Assembly: GCA_014584395.1 (NCBI GenBank)
Contig: JACTMY010000014.1
Location: forward strand, 124,001 to 188,000
Origin: Planctomycetota bacterium
GTDB lineage: Bacteria; Planctomycetota; Planctomycetia; Gemmatales; HRBIN36
Length of the DNA stretch: 64,000 nt
Direction of reading: 5' to 3'
Shown here: one piece after another, positions 9,169 through 17,035 of the stretch
Numbering within the stretch: position 1 is the stretch's first letter
How the letters are laid out: each line of letters begins with the position of its first letter
Translations under genes and position numbers: made by a program
Notes under the pieces: generated by a model
Database searches by the model: none
What the model was told of the DNA's origin: nothing
What the model saw: only the letters and a program-made list of their open reading frames with translations

Positions 9169-9594
9169 TCAATCATTCCCCTTTTTCCATTCGTTGATCT
9201 GCAGTTGCTGAATGCGATAAACACCGTCCTCTTTCATGAAATTGACCTGCAATTTGGCCTTTTTCTTCTCAAATTCGGCTTCATAATTGATAAGTAGAAA
9301 ATCGCCCTTCGTTACGCTGTCCTTTTCAATGAACTTCATGGATTTGAACTTGCCGTAAGTCGGCATGGCACCGGTCTTGTAAAGCGCGTTGAAGGTCTGC
9401 TCCGTGGCCAGGACGGACATGGCCTTGGCGTAGTCTGCAAAAAATTTCTTGTAGTCAGCGTCGTTGTACGCTTTCATGGCTTTGGTGACAATCGCGTCGA
9501 TTGCCTTCATATCGGCTGGCTTGTCATCCTCCATGCCATACCCCGCCGGCGCCGCTAAACTCAACCAACCGAGCAAACCCACAACGAACATCAT
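9169..9594 (-). CDS. small secreted protein of NTF2-like appearance
   Basis: A 141-residue protein with an N-terminal hydrophobic segment (about residues 2-16) followed by small residues, a likely Sec signal peptide. The mature part begins with a helix rich in Lys/Ala/Tyr (AIVTKAMKAYNDADYKKFF), then strand-like segments ending LQVNFMKEDGVYRIQQLQI. The pattern of helices followed by a curved sheet resembles SnoaL/DUF3887-type NTF2-like folds, in which a helix reading YNxxDYxxFF is common. The start is either of two adjacent ATGs after an AAGGAAG ribosome site. No catalytic residues are apparent; it may bind a small ligand. It stands between the tRNA and the HD-domain gene on the same strand. 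Confidence 0.65.
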   Translation of the reverse strand: MMFVVGLLGWLSLAAPAGYGMEDDKPADMKAIDAIVTKAMKAYNDADYKKFFADYAKAMSVLATEQTFNALYKTGAMPTYGKFKSMKFIEKDSVTKGDFLLINYEAEFEKKKAKLQVNFMKEDGVYRIQQLQINEWKKGND

Positions 9595-9688
9595 GTTTCA
9601 ACTTCCTTTCTTCGGTTGTCAAACACTCATCATGGACGTGTTGCCGACGTCTTCGATATTCATCCTATCGCGCTGATGCCAAGTTGGC

Positions 9689-10795
9689 TTACGCCTGTTC
9701 ATTGGATGGCGTTCTTTCCACAACCACACGATCCTCAGGCCAATCGCCGGGTTTGAGCAGCGGCTTATTGAGAATAGAATCCCTGGCCGTAAAGGGGCCT
9801 GGTTGTTGATCTTTCCTAAAACACCGCAAATACATCTCAATTTTAGCGTCCAAATCGTCCGCATGATGCAGGATAAGCACCTCGGGAATGAGCGGCAGCC
9901 TGGGCGATCCCCACTCGGGCAAGGTGAGATGGGATAAAACGATGTGTTCGAGCCGCTCGAGGATCGGCTGGGGGACAGTTCCCAACTCCGCGGCTGCGTC
10001 ACGTATCAGGTCCCTCCCTAACAAGACATGGCCGAAAAGCCTGCCGGGCACCGTGGGGCTGAATTCCGATGAATCGGGTTCCATTTTCCACTCCAGCACC
10101 CTGCCCAGATCATGGAGCACCGCCCCCGCCAAGACCAGATCACGCTGAATGGTCGGCTCCAAACCCTCATACTGTCGCAAATAGTGATCGGTCAACAACC
10201 GACAGGTTTGCACCAGTGAGACCACGTGTTCGAGCCAGCCACCGGGATAAGGGTAAAACCGACCGTCTGAAGCGGGTAGTTGCTTGAGGGGAGCCTCCCA
10301 CCGCGCCAAAAGCATCAAAATCAACTGCTTGAGGGTATTTTCTGCTATTTCTGTCTGCACGAAGGTCATGAGTTGTGCCCATAACTCATCGACAGCATAT
10401 CGACTCGATGTCTGCAAGAAGGCAGGCATGTATTGCCATGCAGCATCCTTGGATGCCTCTGGTTCCAACCAATGCAACTCCATTTGCAGTCCATATTTTT
10501 CATGTTCGCCCAAGGTCAGATCGAGCCGATAGGCCGACCCGATCCGCCAGCCCTGGCATGCTTGGAACCAAGGGGAATCAGACCAGGCCATGAGGGTCGC
10601 GCCGACCTGAGCATCCTGAAAGCGACAAAGGAAATAGGGCTTGTTCGAACGCGTGGCACCTGGGGTGCGTTCGACGAGCCAGGCCAAGGCGAAACTTCGA
10701 TCGCCAATCGCGATGCGATGCAAGGGCACAGGTTCGTTGCTAGAGTGGATCGCCATGAGATAACCTTTCAAGGTCCCAGAGATCGCGGTTTTCAT
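9689..10795 (-). CDS. YhaM-type OB-fold/HD-domain 3'-5' exoribonuclease-like protein
   Basis: A 368-residue protein. Residues 20-115 look like an OB-fold nucleic-acid-binding domain (GDRSFALAWLVERT, then FLCRFQDAQ). Residues 180-320 form an HD metal-dependent phosphohydrolase domain with His190 in GGWLEHV, the His-Asp pair in LHDLGR at 228-229, His256 in GHVLLG, His289 in SHLTLPEWGSP and the late ALILHHADDLDAK-like segment near 310-318. The order OB then HD is that of YhaM/CBF1, single-strand exonucleases that trim RNA or DNA. Two starts are possible: the ATG at 10795 or the ATG at 10756 (MAIHSS), which gives a length nearer to the family norm. Metal ligands appear complete, so activity is likely. 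Confidence 0.82.
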   Translation of the reverse strand: MKTAISGTLKGYLMAIHSSNEPVPLHRIAIGDRSFALAWLVERTPGATRSNKPYFLCRFQDAQVGATLMAWSDSPWFQACQGWRIGSAYRLDLTLGEHEKYGLQMELHWLEPEASKDAAWQYMPAFLQTSSRYAVDELWAQLMTFVQTEIAENTLKQLILMLLARWEAPLKQLPASDGRFYPYPGGWLEHVVSLVQTCRLLTDHYLRQYEGLEPTIQRDLVLAGAVLHDLGRVLEWKMEPDSSEFSPTVPGRLFGHVLLGRDLIRDAAAELGTVPQPILERLEHIVLSHLTLPEWGSPRLPLIPEVLILHHADDLDAKIEMYLRCFRKDQQPGPFTARDSILNKPLLKPGDWPEDRVVVERTPSNEQA

Positions 10796-11281
10796 GCTAC
10801 CGATTGTTGGCTTAAAGCAAAATCAAAAAAGGCGATGACATACCTGTGTCCATGTTTAGCGCGGCGTGAGGGCATAAGCCGCCGCAGCGCGGGGTTAGTG
10901 CACTAGGAATCCAATGGAAATGCAAGATTCCTTTACTTCTGACCGTGCGCGACGCAGGCAAGACTGAACTGGTCGCTACGATCCGTCCACCTGCTGATGC
11001 CGCTAGGGTTCGCAGGACTGGATTGCATGGCGCGATGGGCAATTCCCAGGTGCAGGCTGGTGCAGACCCTCATGGAAACCCTCAGCCATAGGCGCGATCT
11101 GGTCGATATCTGGATGCGGACGCAATGAACATGCCCCTCAAGTCCGAATGGAAGTTATAGAATGAAGGACTCCACCATGAATCGACTTCGAGGTTGGCTT
11201 TCCGGGGTGACTTGGAGCCGAGTTTGCAGCTATAATTTAGCAGGGAACAGGCGTTGGAATTACCTGGGGGACTTTGCATTC
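10796..11281. other. intergenic region before the FlgM-like gene
   Basis: No coding region is convincing in these 486 bases. There is a short weak hairpin near 10861-10882, a TATAAT at 11231-11236, and AT-rich sequence near 10805-10835. The frame of the downstream gene is open back to 11162, but that extension has no protein-like pattern and no good ribosome site. Nothing resembling SRP RNA, RNase P RNA or tmRNA was found. Confidence 0.5.
11231..11236 (+). promoter_or_regulatory. candidate -10 box
   Basis: A perfect TATAAT 46 bases before the proposed ATG of the FlgM-like gene. No clear -35 lies at the standard distance (a TTGGAG is 13 bases upstream). Confidence 0.35.
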
Positions 11282-11494
11282 ATGGTGCCGCCGCGTCCAT
11301 CCATTCATGACCGTCCACAACCTGCCGATCCTGCCATGCGCACCGAATTGATTGCGCGGATTCGTCGGGAAATACAAGCAGGCTGTTATGACACCCCCGA
11401 AAAGTTTGCCATAGCCATGGAGCGCATGCTCGGCATCGTTTGTGAAAAAATGGACCCGCCTTCCTATCCTCCCCACCCCACTTCAGAATCTTGA
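11282..11494 (+). CDS. small FlgM-like (anti-sigma-28) protein
   Basis: About 70 residues from the ATG at 11282. The C-terminal half, with ELIARIRREIQAG, then CYDTP, then EKFAIAMERML, resembles the end of FlgM, the anti-sigma factor that binds sigma-28; the family pattern is a helix ending in I-x-x-G-x-Y followed by a second helix. The N-terminal half is Pro/Arg-rich and looks disordered, as FlgM is when free. No flagellar genes or sigma factor are nearby. The gene lies upstream of fur, 186 bases away, on the same strand. The assignment rests on a short motif and is tentative; the alternative is an unrelated short planctomycete protein. Confidence 0.45.
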   Translation: MVPPRPSIHDRPQPADPAMRTELIARIRREIQAGCYDTPEKFAIAMERMLGIVCEKMDPPSYPPHPTSES

Positions 11495-11680
11495 ACAACT
11501 GAGTCTTGAAATACCGTAAACCGGTTGATTTTGATTGATATTGCAAGACCGACCAGCGTGGTTCTGCAGGTCAAAAGCTTTTATTCTTGCCGATTCAATC
11601 ACATAGCCATCGCAACCAGTCCCTCCAGTGTCTAAAATAAAAGAGAGTGGTGATTCCATCACGGGTGAGAGGGACCTGCC

Positions 11681-12166
11681 GTGTTAAAACCCCTGAAGGT
11701 CGCTCAAAGTCCAGTCAATAAATTTCGCGAATACCTGGCCAGCCGAGCCAAGCCTCAGCGCTACACCGAATCGCAGAGGCGCCTGGTGGAATTCATCTTC
11801 TCCGCCCACGACCATTTCGACGCCGATCAGCTTTGCCAGGATTTGGACAAGGCTGGCATCACGATCAGCCGGGCCACGGTTTACCGCACGCTGGCCAAGT
11901 TAGTTGATGCCGGGATGTTGCGCCAGATCCATCTGGGGACCCGTGTCGTTTATGAGCATGAATATGGTTACCCGGAGCATGCTCATCTCCACTGCAGCCA
12001 ATGTGGCAAAATGATCGAATTTCAACGTCCAGAGCTTGAAAATATCGTCCAAGAGATATGCCAGCAGCACCGTTTCGCCATGAACAGTTTCAATTTACTC
12101 ATCCATGGAACATGCTTTGAATGCAACGCCAAACGAACCACGCAAAGACGGCTCGACCTGGTCTAA
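11681..12166 (+). CDS. Fur family metal-responsive transcriptional regulator
   Basis: A 161-residue protein that starts with GTG after a GAGAGGGA ribosome site. The winged-helix DNA-binding domain occupies residues about 10-95, with the recognition helix SRATVYRTL at 63-71. The dimerisation and metal-binding domain follows, with a His cluster (HAHLHC, residues 100-105) and two CxxC pairs, Cys105/Cys108 and Cys145/Cys148, which form the structural zinc site of the family. Members sense iron, zinc, manganese or peroxide and repress target promoters; the sequence does not decide between Fur, Zur and PerR. No metal-transport gene is adjacent. It converges on a small membrane-protein gene 58 bases downstream. 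Confidence 0.93.
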   Translation: MLKPLKVAQSPVNKFREYLASRAKPQRYTESQRRLVEFIFSAHDHFDADQLCQDLDKAGITISRATVYRTLAKLVDAGMLRQIHLGTRVVYEHEYGYPEHAHLHCSQCGKMIEFQRPELENIVQEICQQHRFAMNSFNLLIHGTCFECNAKRTTQRRLDLV

Positions 12167-12224
12167 TCGCTTCAGCAAGCCACTGACGGAAGCAACCTTC
12201 TCTACCCGCCGACAGAAGACGGCT

Positions 12225-12500
12225 TCATTCCGAACTGGTCGTGATGGGGGTAGGACCTTCGCATACGAGCGCGATAAACAACGTGGCCATTAAGAGGCCA
12301 AACGTCATCAAGCTTTGATGCAAAAAGGCCGCGGCCACGGCCGCCATCGCACCCATTAAGATCAAGGAAATCATTCCCAGCCAGCGCCCCCGTTGAATCT
12401 TCAAGGGACATCCCGCAAAACGGGCCCACATCAGTGCGGTCCCTCCCATGAGGCTCATCAATGCCACCAATAGAACGAGCATTCCATTGCTCTGCCACAT
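12225..12500 (-). CDS. small integral membrane protein of unknown function
   Basis: About 91 residues from an ATG at 12498-12500, chosen because TTGGAGGAG lies 6-8 bases upstream; the open frame further upstream has no protein-like composition. Three hydrophobic helices are visible at about residues 7-25, 41-60 and 64-80, separated by a short basic loop (KIQRGRW) likely on the cytoplasmic side. The tail after residue 81 is polar (EGPTPITTSS). There is no recognisable family or catalytic motif. It lies between fur (convergent) and the CNNM-type gene (same strand, 130 bases upstream), so it could be co-transcribed with the latter. Confidence 0.6.
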   Translation of the reverse strand: MWQSNGMLVLLVALMSLMGGTALMWARFAGCPLKIQRGRWLGMISLILMGAMAAVAAAFLHQSLMTFGLLMATLFIALVCEGPTPITTSSE

Positions 12501-12630
12501 GCGGAGGCTCCTCCAAGAACCTGGGACTGACATGCAACTGGGTCCATTCACTCGTTGGCATCCTTGCCGATGAGTGGGAAGTGGCATAACCGATCATGGG
12601 AGATTTGAAAAGGTGAATTTAAATTTTCAT

Positions 12631-13827
12631 TCAAGTTTCGGGGGGCGGTTTGCCGAGCGTGGGGGGCATGCCTGCCTTGCCGACGGCTGGCGCCCCTTTC
12701 TTATAAATCAGCGGGGCCAGCTTATGGATGCCTAGTCGAGGCAAATGCCAGGGCCGCAGCGGTCGATCGTGCTCATCCTCGATATCCCCCACAATTTCCT
12801 CGAGAATGTCCTCCAACGTGATTAAGCCCAGCACTTTTCCCTCTTCGGAACGCACGATGGCCATGGGCCGATGCGTTTGACGAAAGAGCCTCAAAGCCTC
12901 GCCGACAAGTTGGTCAGGTTTGACAAATTGGGGAGCATAGATGGCATCCTGCAAGATAACTACATTGCGTAAACTAAAGAGATGGAACAAATCCTTGGTA
13001 TTGACGACTCCCACAATGTTATCGATGTGACTTGCATATACCGGCATGCGCGTGTGGGCCCCTTCCCTTACCTTTTCAAGGATTTGCTCCGGGGTCATGT
13101 TCAGATCCAGGGCCGCAATTTTTTCCACGGGCACCATGCAGTCTTTGACTTTCTTGGAGGAGAGGCGAAAGACATTGACGACATAGGTCGCTTGCTCCTC
13201 GCTCAGCAATCCCGCCTCTTCCACTTCATCCACGATTAAGGTGAGTTCCTCAACCGAATGAACGAGATGACTCGCATGGATCGGGTCCATCCCCATCAGG
13301 CGGACGACGCCATTGCCTAAATTGTTCATCCACACCACGAGCGGTCGAGTGAAGCGAATGAAAATCTCGAGCGGCCAAGCCACGCCCAAGGCCACCTGGT
13401 CAGGCCTCTGCAAGGCCAAGGACTTGGGCGCTAACTCTCCTAATACGACGTGCATGATCGTGATGATGAGGAAAGCAAGGATCGTAGCCAGGGAATGGAC
13501 GAATGCCAGGCGAAGCCACCCTTCGCCCACCCATTGAAACAAAGGGAAAATGAGATGAGCCAAGGCAGGCTCGCCGACCCAGCCTAACGCCAGACTGGCC
13601 AAGGTAATCCCAAGTTGCGTGGCCGCGATGGAACGATCCAGGGATGTCACCTGTTCCTGCAGCAGTGTGCTCCCACGCCGTTTTTCGCGGACAAACGTCT
13701 CAACCCGCGTTTTCCGCACCGCCACGAGGGCAAACTCAGCCGCGACAAAGAACCCATTCAAAAGAACCAAACAGGGCACGGCCAATAGTCGAATGAAATC
13801 CAACCAACTCGGCCAATCACTTTCCAT
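12631..13827 (-). CDS. CNNM/CorC (HlyC) family membrane protein with CBS pair
   Basis: A 398-residue protein. Residues 1-190 form the DUF21/CNNM transmembrane domain: hydrophobic helices near 12-35, 67-100 and 108-135, with the family segment MHVVLGELAPKSLAL at 125-139 and the early FFVAAEFALVAVRKTR. A tandem CBS pair follows at about 228-350, ending in the usual ITLEDILEEIVGDIEDEHD. Family members move or regulate Mg2+ and other cations. The CorC_HlyC FAD-like domain that usually follows the CBS pair is missing; only about 45 Pro/Gly-rich residues remain. The start is well supported because the first membrane helix begins at once. Whether it transports Mg2+ cannot be told. Confidence 0.87.
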   Translation of the reverse strand: MESDWPSWLDFIRLLAVPCLVLLNGFFVAAEFALVAVRKTRVETFVREKRRGSTLLQEQVTSLDRSIAATQLGITLASLALGWVGEPALAHLIFPLFQWVGEGWLRLAFVHSLATILAFLIITIMHVVLGELAPKSLALQRPDQVALGVAWPLEIFIRFTRPLVVWMNNLGNGVVRLMGMDPIHASHLVHSVEELTLIVDEVEEAGLLSEEQATYVVNVFRLSSKKVKDCMVPVEKIAALDLNMTPEQILEKVREGAHTRMPVYASHIDNIVGVVNTKDLFHLFSLRNVVILQDAIYAPQFVKPDQLVGEALRLFRQTHRPMAIVRSEEGKVLGLITLEDILEEIVGDIEDEHDRPLRPWHLPRLGIHKLAPLIYKKGAPAVGKAGMPPTLGKPPPET

Positions 13828-13915
13828 TTAACTTTACATCCTCGAATAAATGAAACTGCAATGAACTAATGGGCCACCTTAGTCTAGCCAAGCCTGATGC
13901 GTAAACGGATCAAAA

Positions 13916-14557
13916 TCAGGGTGCCAGTCTGATGATTCGCCAACCCGGTGGGACGCGTTGATAAAGTAGTCGATCGTGGAGTCGGTTGGGCCTTCCCTGC
14001 CAAAATTCAATTTGATCGGGGATAACCCGAAAGCCGCCCCAATGCTCCGGACGCGTGATCGGCTTGCCATCCAACTGTTTTTCCAATTCGGCGACGCGCC
14101 GCTCCAATTCCTCGCGGCTGGCCAAGGAATCACTTTGCTCGGAAACTCGAGCCGCCAGTTGGCTGCCTCTCGGCCGGCTCTGAAAATAGTCATCCGATTC
14201 CTCTGCCGACGTCGTTTCGATGGAGCCTTCGATGCGCACCTGGCGCTCGATCTCGGCCCAATAGAACGTGAGTGCGGCATGCGGATTGGCCGATAATTCA
14301 CGCCCTTTGCGGCTCTGATAGTTGGTAAAAAAGGCGAAGCCTCGATCATCGAATTTGCGCAGCAGGACCATCCGGGCTGAGGGAATCCCCTGGAGTGTGG
14401 CCGTGGCCAGGTTCATAGCATAAGGTTCAACGATTTCGGCGAGGAGAGCTTCATGCATCCATAGACCGAACTGTTTGATGGGATCGGGGTCCACCATGGA
14501 TTCATGCAGTCGGCCCAAGGCATATTCCCTTCGTAGCTGTTCGATGTTCATGTTCAT
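13916..14557 (-). CDS. pdxH: pyridoxamine/pyridoxine 5'-phosphate oxidase
   Basis: A 213-residue protein of exactly the usual length when started at the ATG at 14557 (a second ATG lies two codons on). It has the FMN-binding core RMVLLRKFDDRGFAFFTNY, then SRKGRELSANPHAAL, the WAEIERQVRIEG strand, and the C-terminal signature FWQGRPNRLHDR, then W-R-I-x-R-L-x-P at the end. The enzyme oxidises pyridoxine or pyridoxamine 5'-phosphate to pyridoxal 5'-phosphate, the cofactor used by the cysteine-synthase-like enzyme elsewhere in the window. It is divergent from the Sua5/TsaC gene over a 135-base intergenic region. Longer upstream frames are rejected because they have no family similarity. Confidence 0.95.
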   Translation of the reverse strand: MNMNIEQLRREYALGRLHESMVDPDPIKQFGLWMHEALLAEIVEPYAMNLATATLQGIPSARMVLLRKFDDRGFAFFTNYQSRKGRELSANPHAALTFYWAEIERQVRIEGSIETTSAEESDDYFQSRPRGSQLAARVSEQSDSLASREELERRVAELEKQLDGKPITRPEHWGGFRVIPDQIEFWQGRPNRLHDRLLYQRVPPGWRIIRLAP

Positions 14558-14692
14558 GGTCCTGGAAGTCCAAGGAAGCGCTCGGAGGTGTATTGTATGC
14601 AAAGGCACAAACAGTCTCTGTCCCATCGTTTTCGCGTGCAAACCGAGAGCAAATTTGACCTGATGATGAAAATGGGGGGGTAAAATGGCTAT

Positions 14693-15733
14693 ATGGCAAC
14701 GCACATTTGGCCCATCGACGCAATCCAACCCGAAATGAAACTGCTAAAGCAAGCAGCTGACCTGTTGCGCTTGGGCGGACTGGTCGCCATCCCGACGGAA
14801 ACCGTTTATGGACTCGCTGCTCATGCACTCCAACCCGAAGCGGTATTAAGAATTTTTGAGGCCAAGGGACGCCCCGCCACCAACCCCCTGATTGTCCACG
14901 TGATCGACCAGGCAGCGGCTCGGCCTCTGGTCCAGGACTGGCCTGCAATCGCGGAGACCTTGGCAAAGCAGTTTTGGCCTGGCCCTTTGACATTCATCCT
15001 GCCCCGCTCATCCATGGTGCCTGATGTCGTCACGGGAGGCGGACCGACCGTGGCCTTGCGATGCCCTGCCCACCCGGTTATTCACGGATTGCTCAGAGCT
15101 TGTGGTTTTCCCCTGGCTGCCCCGAGTGCCAATCGCTCAACCCGCATATCGCCGACCCGGGCTGAACACGTAGTGAAGGACTTAGATGACCGTATTGATG
15201 CCATTTTGGATGCTGGACCATGCCCGTATGGCTTGGAGTCCACAATCGTTGATTTGACATGCACTCCAGTTCGCATCCTCCGACCTGGCCCGATCGGAGC
15301 AGAGGCGTTGAAGCCATGGATTCCAGTGGCCCCGATGGCGAAGCACGGACCAACTTTGTCCGTTCCCCGAACTCCGCTTCGATCCCCGGGCATGATGCCG
15401 CGACATTATGCTCCTCAAACACCATTGATCTTTATTTCAGATGCTCCAACAAACTGGAGCAAAATACTGGAGGATGTCCAGCGTGGCCGGCGCATCGGGA
15501 TATTGGCTATGGGAAGCGAGACCACCTATCCCAAGTTACCCAATCTGATCATCGAAAGCATGCCGATGGAGGCTCCGCGCTATGCTGCATGTCTTTATGA
15601 TTGCTTGCATCATCTCGATGCCGCCGGTTTGGATTTGATCTGTGTCGAATCACCGCCCCAGACCGAGGAGTGGCGAGCCGTCCATGATCGACTCTCCCGA
15701 GCAGCCGCCACCGAAATCCCAGGCCAAACGTAA
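14693..15733 (+). CDS. L-threonylcarbamoyladenylate synthase (Sua5 type)
   Basis: A 346-residue Sua5-form enzyme, longer than TsaC because it keeps the C-terminal Sua5 domain. The YrdC domain covers about residues 10-205: GGLVAIPTETVYGLAAHA, the KGR motif at 58-60 with PATNPLIVHV, and the later LAAPSANRST for nucleotide and threonine binding. The linker SPGMMPRHYAPQTPL near 235 is the typical flexible lid between domains. The enzyme makes threonylcarbamoyl-AMP from threonine, bicarbonate and ATP, the first step of t6A37 modification of tRNAs. TsaD, TsaB and TsaE are not in the window. The ATG at 14693 begins directly before the first strand. Confidence 0.93.
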   Translation: MATHIWPIDAIQPEMKLLKQAADLLRLGGLVAIPTETVYGLAAHALQPEAVLRIFEAKGRPATNPLIVHVIDQAAARPLVQDWPAIAETLAKQFWPGPLTFILPRSSMVPDVVTGGGPTVALRCPAHPVIHGLLRACGFPLAAPSANRSTRISPTRAEHVVKDLDDRIDAILDAGPCPYGLESTIVDLTCTPVRILRPGPIGAEALKPWIPVAPMAKHGPTLSVPRTPLRSPGMMPRHYAPQTPLIFISDAPTNWSKILEDVQRGRRIGILAMGSETTYPKLPNLIIESMPMEAPRYAACLYDCLHHLDAAGLDLICVESPPQTEEWRAVHDRLSRAAATEIPGQT

Positions 15734-15854
15734 TTGGCAAGGGAAAAGAGGATTGCAAATCGACATTGCTCGCCTTTCCGATTAGGATCAATACATAGGG
15801 AATCAGGATGAAAAAGTAGGGACAGAATAGGCCACGCACCGAGGAGCCGACACC

Positions 15855-16904
15855 ATGCGTCGCATCTGCTTCAATAGCAAGAAACCCATTGACTGCAGAG
15901 TTCAATTGTTCCGCAATCCCGACCGCGGCGTCGAACGCTGCGTGGCCGTGGTCACGCGCAGCGAGCATGAGTTTGGATTGGGAGGCACGCGATCATCCAA
16001 GTGGGCCAGCGACGCGCTCATGCTCGAGGATTGCATCTTGCTGGCACAAGGCATGAAATACAAATCGCTGTTCCATCAACTCCCCTATGGCGGCGCCAAG
16101 GTTTGCATCGAACTGACGCCCAACGCCGATCCGAACGAAGCCTACACTGCCCTCGGCGAATTCGTCGCCAACGATTGGCAGGAGTTGATCACGACGGAAG
16201 ACATTGGCACCAGCCCGGCTCTCATGTCCATCATGTATCGCGTCGCCCCAGATCGCATCCTCGGTCGGCCTATCGACGACGGCGGCAGCGGCGACCCCAG
16301 CCCTTACACGGCCCGCGGCGTGTGGCAAAGCATCAAGGCCGCGGCGCGCCACTGGTTCAAGCGGCCTGCCGGCGAATTGGAAGGATTGCGCATTTTCGTG
16401 AAAGGCGTCGGACACGTCGGCACGGAAGTCGCTCGGCTCGTCTGGGAGGATGGGGCCGCCTTGTTCGTCACGGACGTCAATGACAAGGCCCTGGAGCGCT
16501 TTCGTGATAAACCTCGATGCACCGTGGTCGGCCTGGGTGAGATGCCTGAAATCGACCTCTTTTGCCCCTGTGCCAAGGGAGGGGAAGTCAGTGAATCCTT
16601 CTCTTGGCCTGGAGTAAAAGCCGTCGTCGGCGCCGCCAATAATCAGTTGACGAGCGACGAAGTGGCGAACCTTTTGCATCGCAAGGGCATCCTCTATTTG
16701 CCAGACTGGGCGGTGAACGGCGGCGGCCTCATCTCCGTCGCCGCGGAGCACATGAAAAAAAGCCGCGATTGGGCCATGCAGCGAGCCATGATGATCGGAC
16801 AGCGAATGGACGAATTGTTGATCGAAGCGCTCAAGCGTAACGAGCCGCCCCTTTCGGTGGCTTACGACTTATGCGACCAGGATCGTGAAGTCGTTACATC
16901 GTAA
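15855..16904 (+). CDS. Leu/Phe/Val-type amino-acid dehydrogenase
   Basis: A 349-residue ELFV dehydrogenase of the short leucine-dehydrogenase type. Lys68 (QGMKYKS) and Lys82 (LPYGGAKVCI) correspond to the substrate-carboxylate and catalytic lysines of leucine dehydrogenase. TTEDIGTSPALM holds the catalytic Asp region, and the Rossmann motif GVGHVGTEVARLV begins the NAD domain. The glycine-rich loop reads PYGGAK instead of GGGKA, a small departure from the standard. It would interconvert a branched-chain or aromatic amino acid and its 2-oxo acid with NAD+. A GAGGAG ribosome site precedes the ATG. A clear terminator follows, so this is a single-gene unit. Confidence 0.88.
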   Translation: MRRICFNSKKPIDCRVQLFRNPDRGVERCVAVVTRSEHEFGLGGTRSSKWASDALMLEDCILLAQGMKYKSLFHQLPYGGAKVCIELTPNADPNEAYTALGEFVANDWQELITTEDIGTSPALMSIMYRVAPDRILGRPIDDGGSGDPSPYTARGVWQSIKAAARHWFKRPAGELEGLRIFVKGVGHVGTEVARLVWEDGAALFVTDVNDKALERFRDKPRCTVVGLGEMPEIDLFCPCAKGGEVSESFSWPGVKAVVGAANNQLTSDEVANLLHRKGILYLPDWAVNGGGLISVAAEHMKKSRDWAMQRAMMIGQRMDELLIEALKRNEPPLSVAYDLCDQDREVVTS

Positions 16905-16933
16905 AACCCGCGTTCACCCGCAGATTCACTGCA

Positions 16934-16960
16934 GGCAGACACCAGACGTGTCTGCCTTTT
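16934..16960 (+). terminator. intrinsic terminator of the amino-acid dehydrogenase gene
   Basis: A perfect 9-bp stem (16934-16942 with 16948-16956) with a 5-base loop, followed by TTTTGTC, 30 bases past the stop codon. Confidence 0.9.
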
Positions 16961-17035
16961 GTCATTCTCATAGACTTTCTCCATGACGAAAGACTCTTGG
17001 GTCCATCCCCCCTGTCGCAAAGGTACAAGCAGGCC

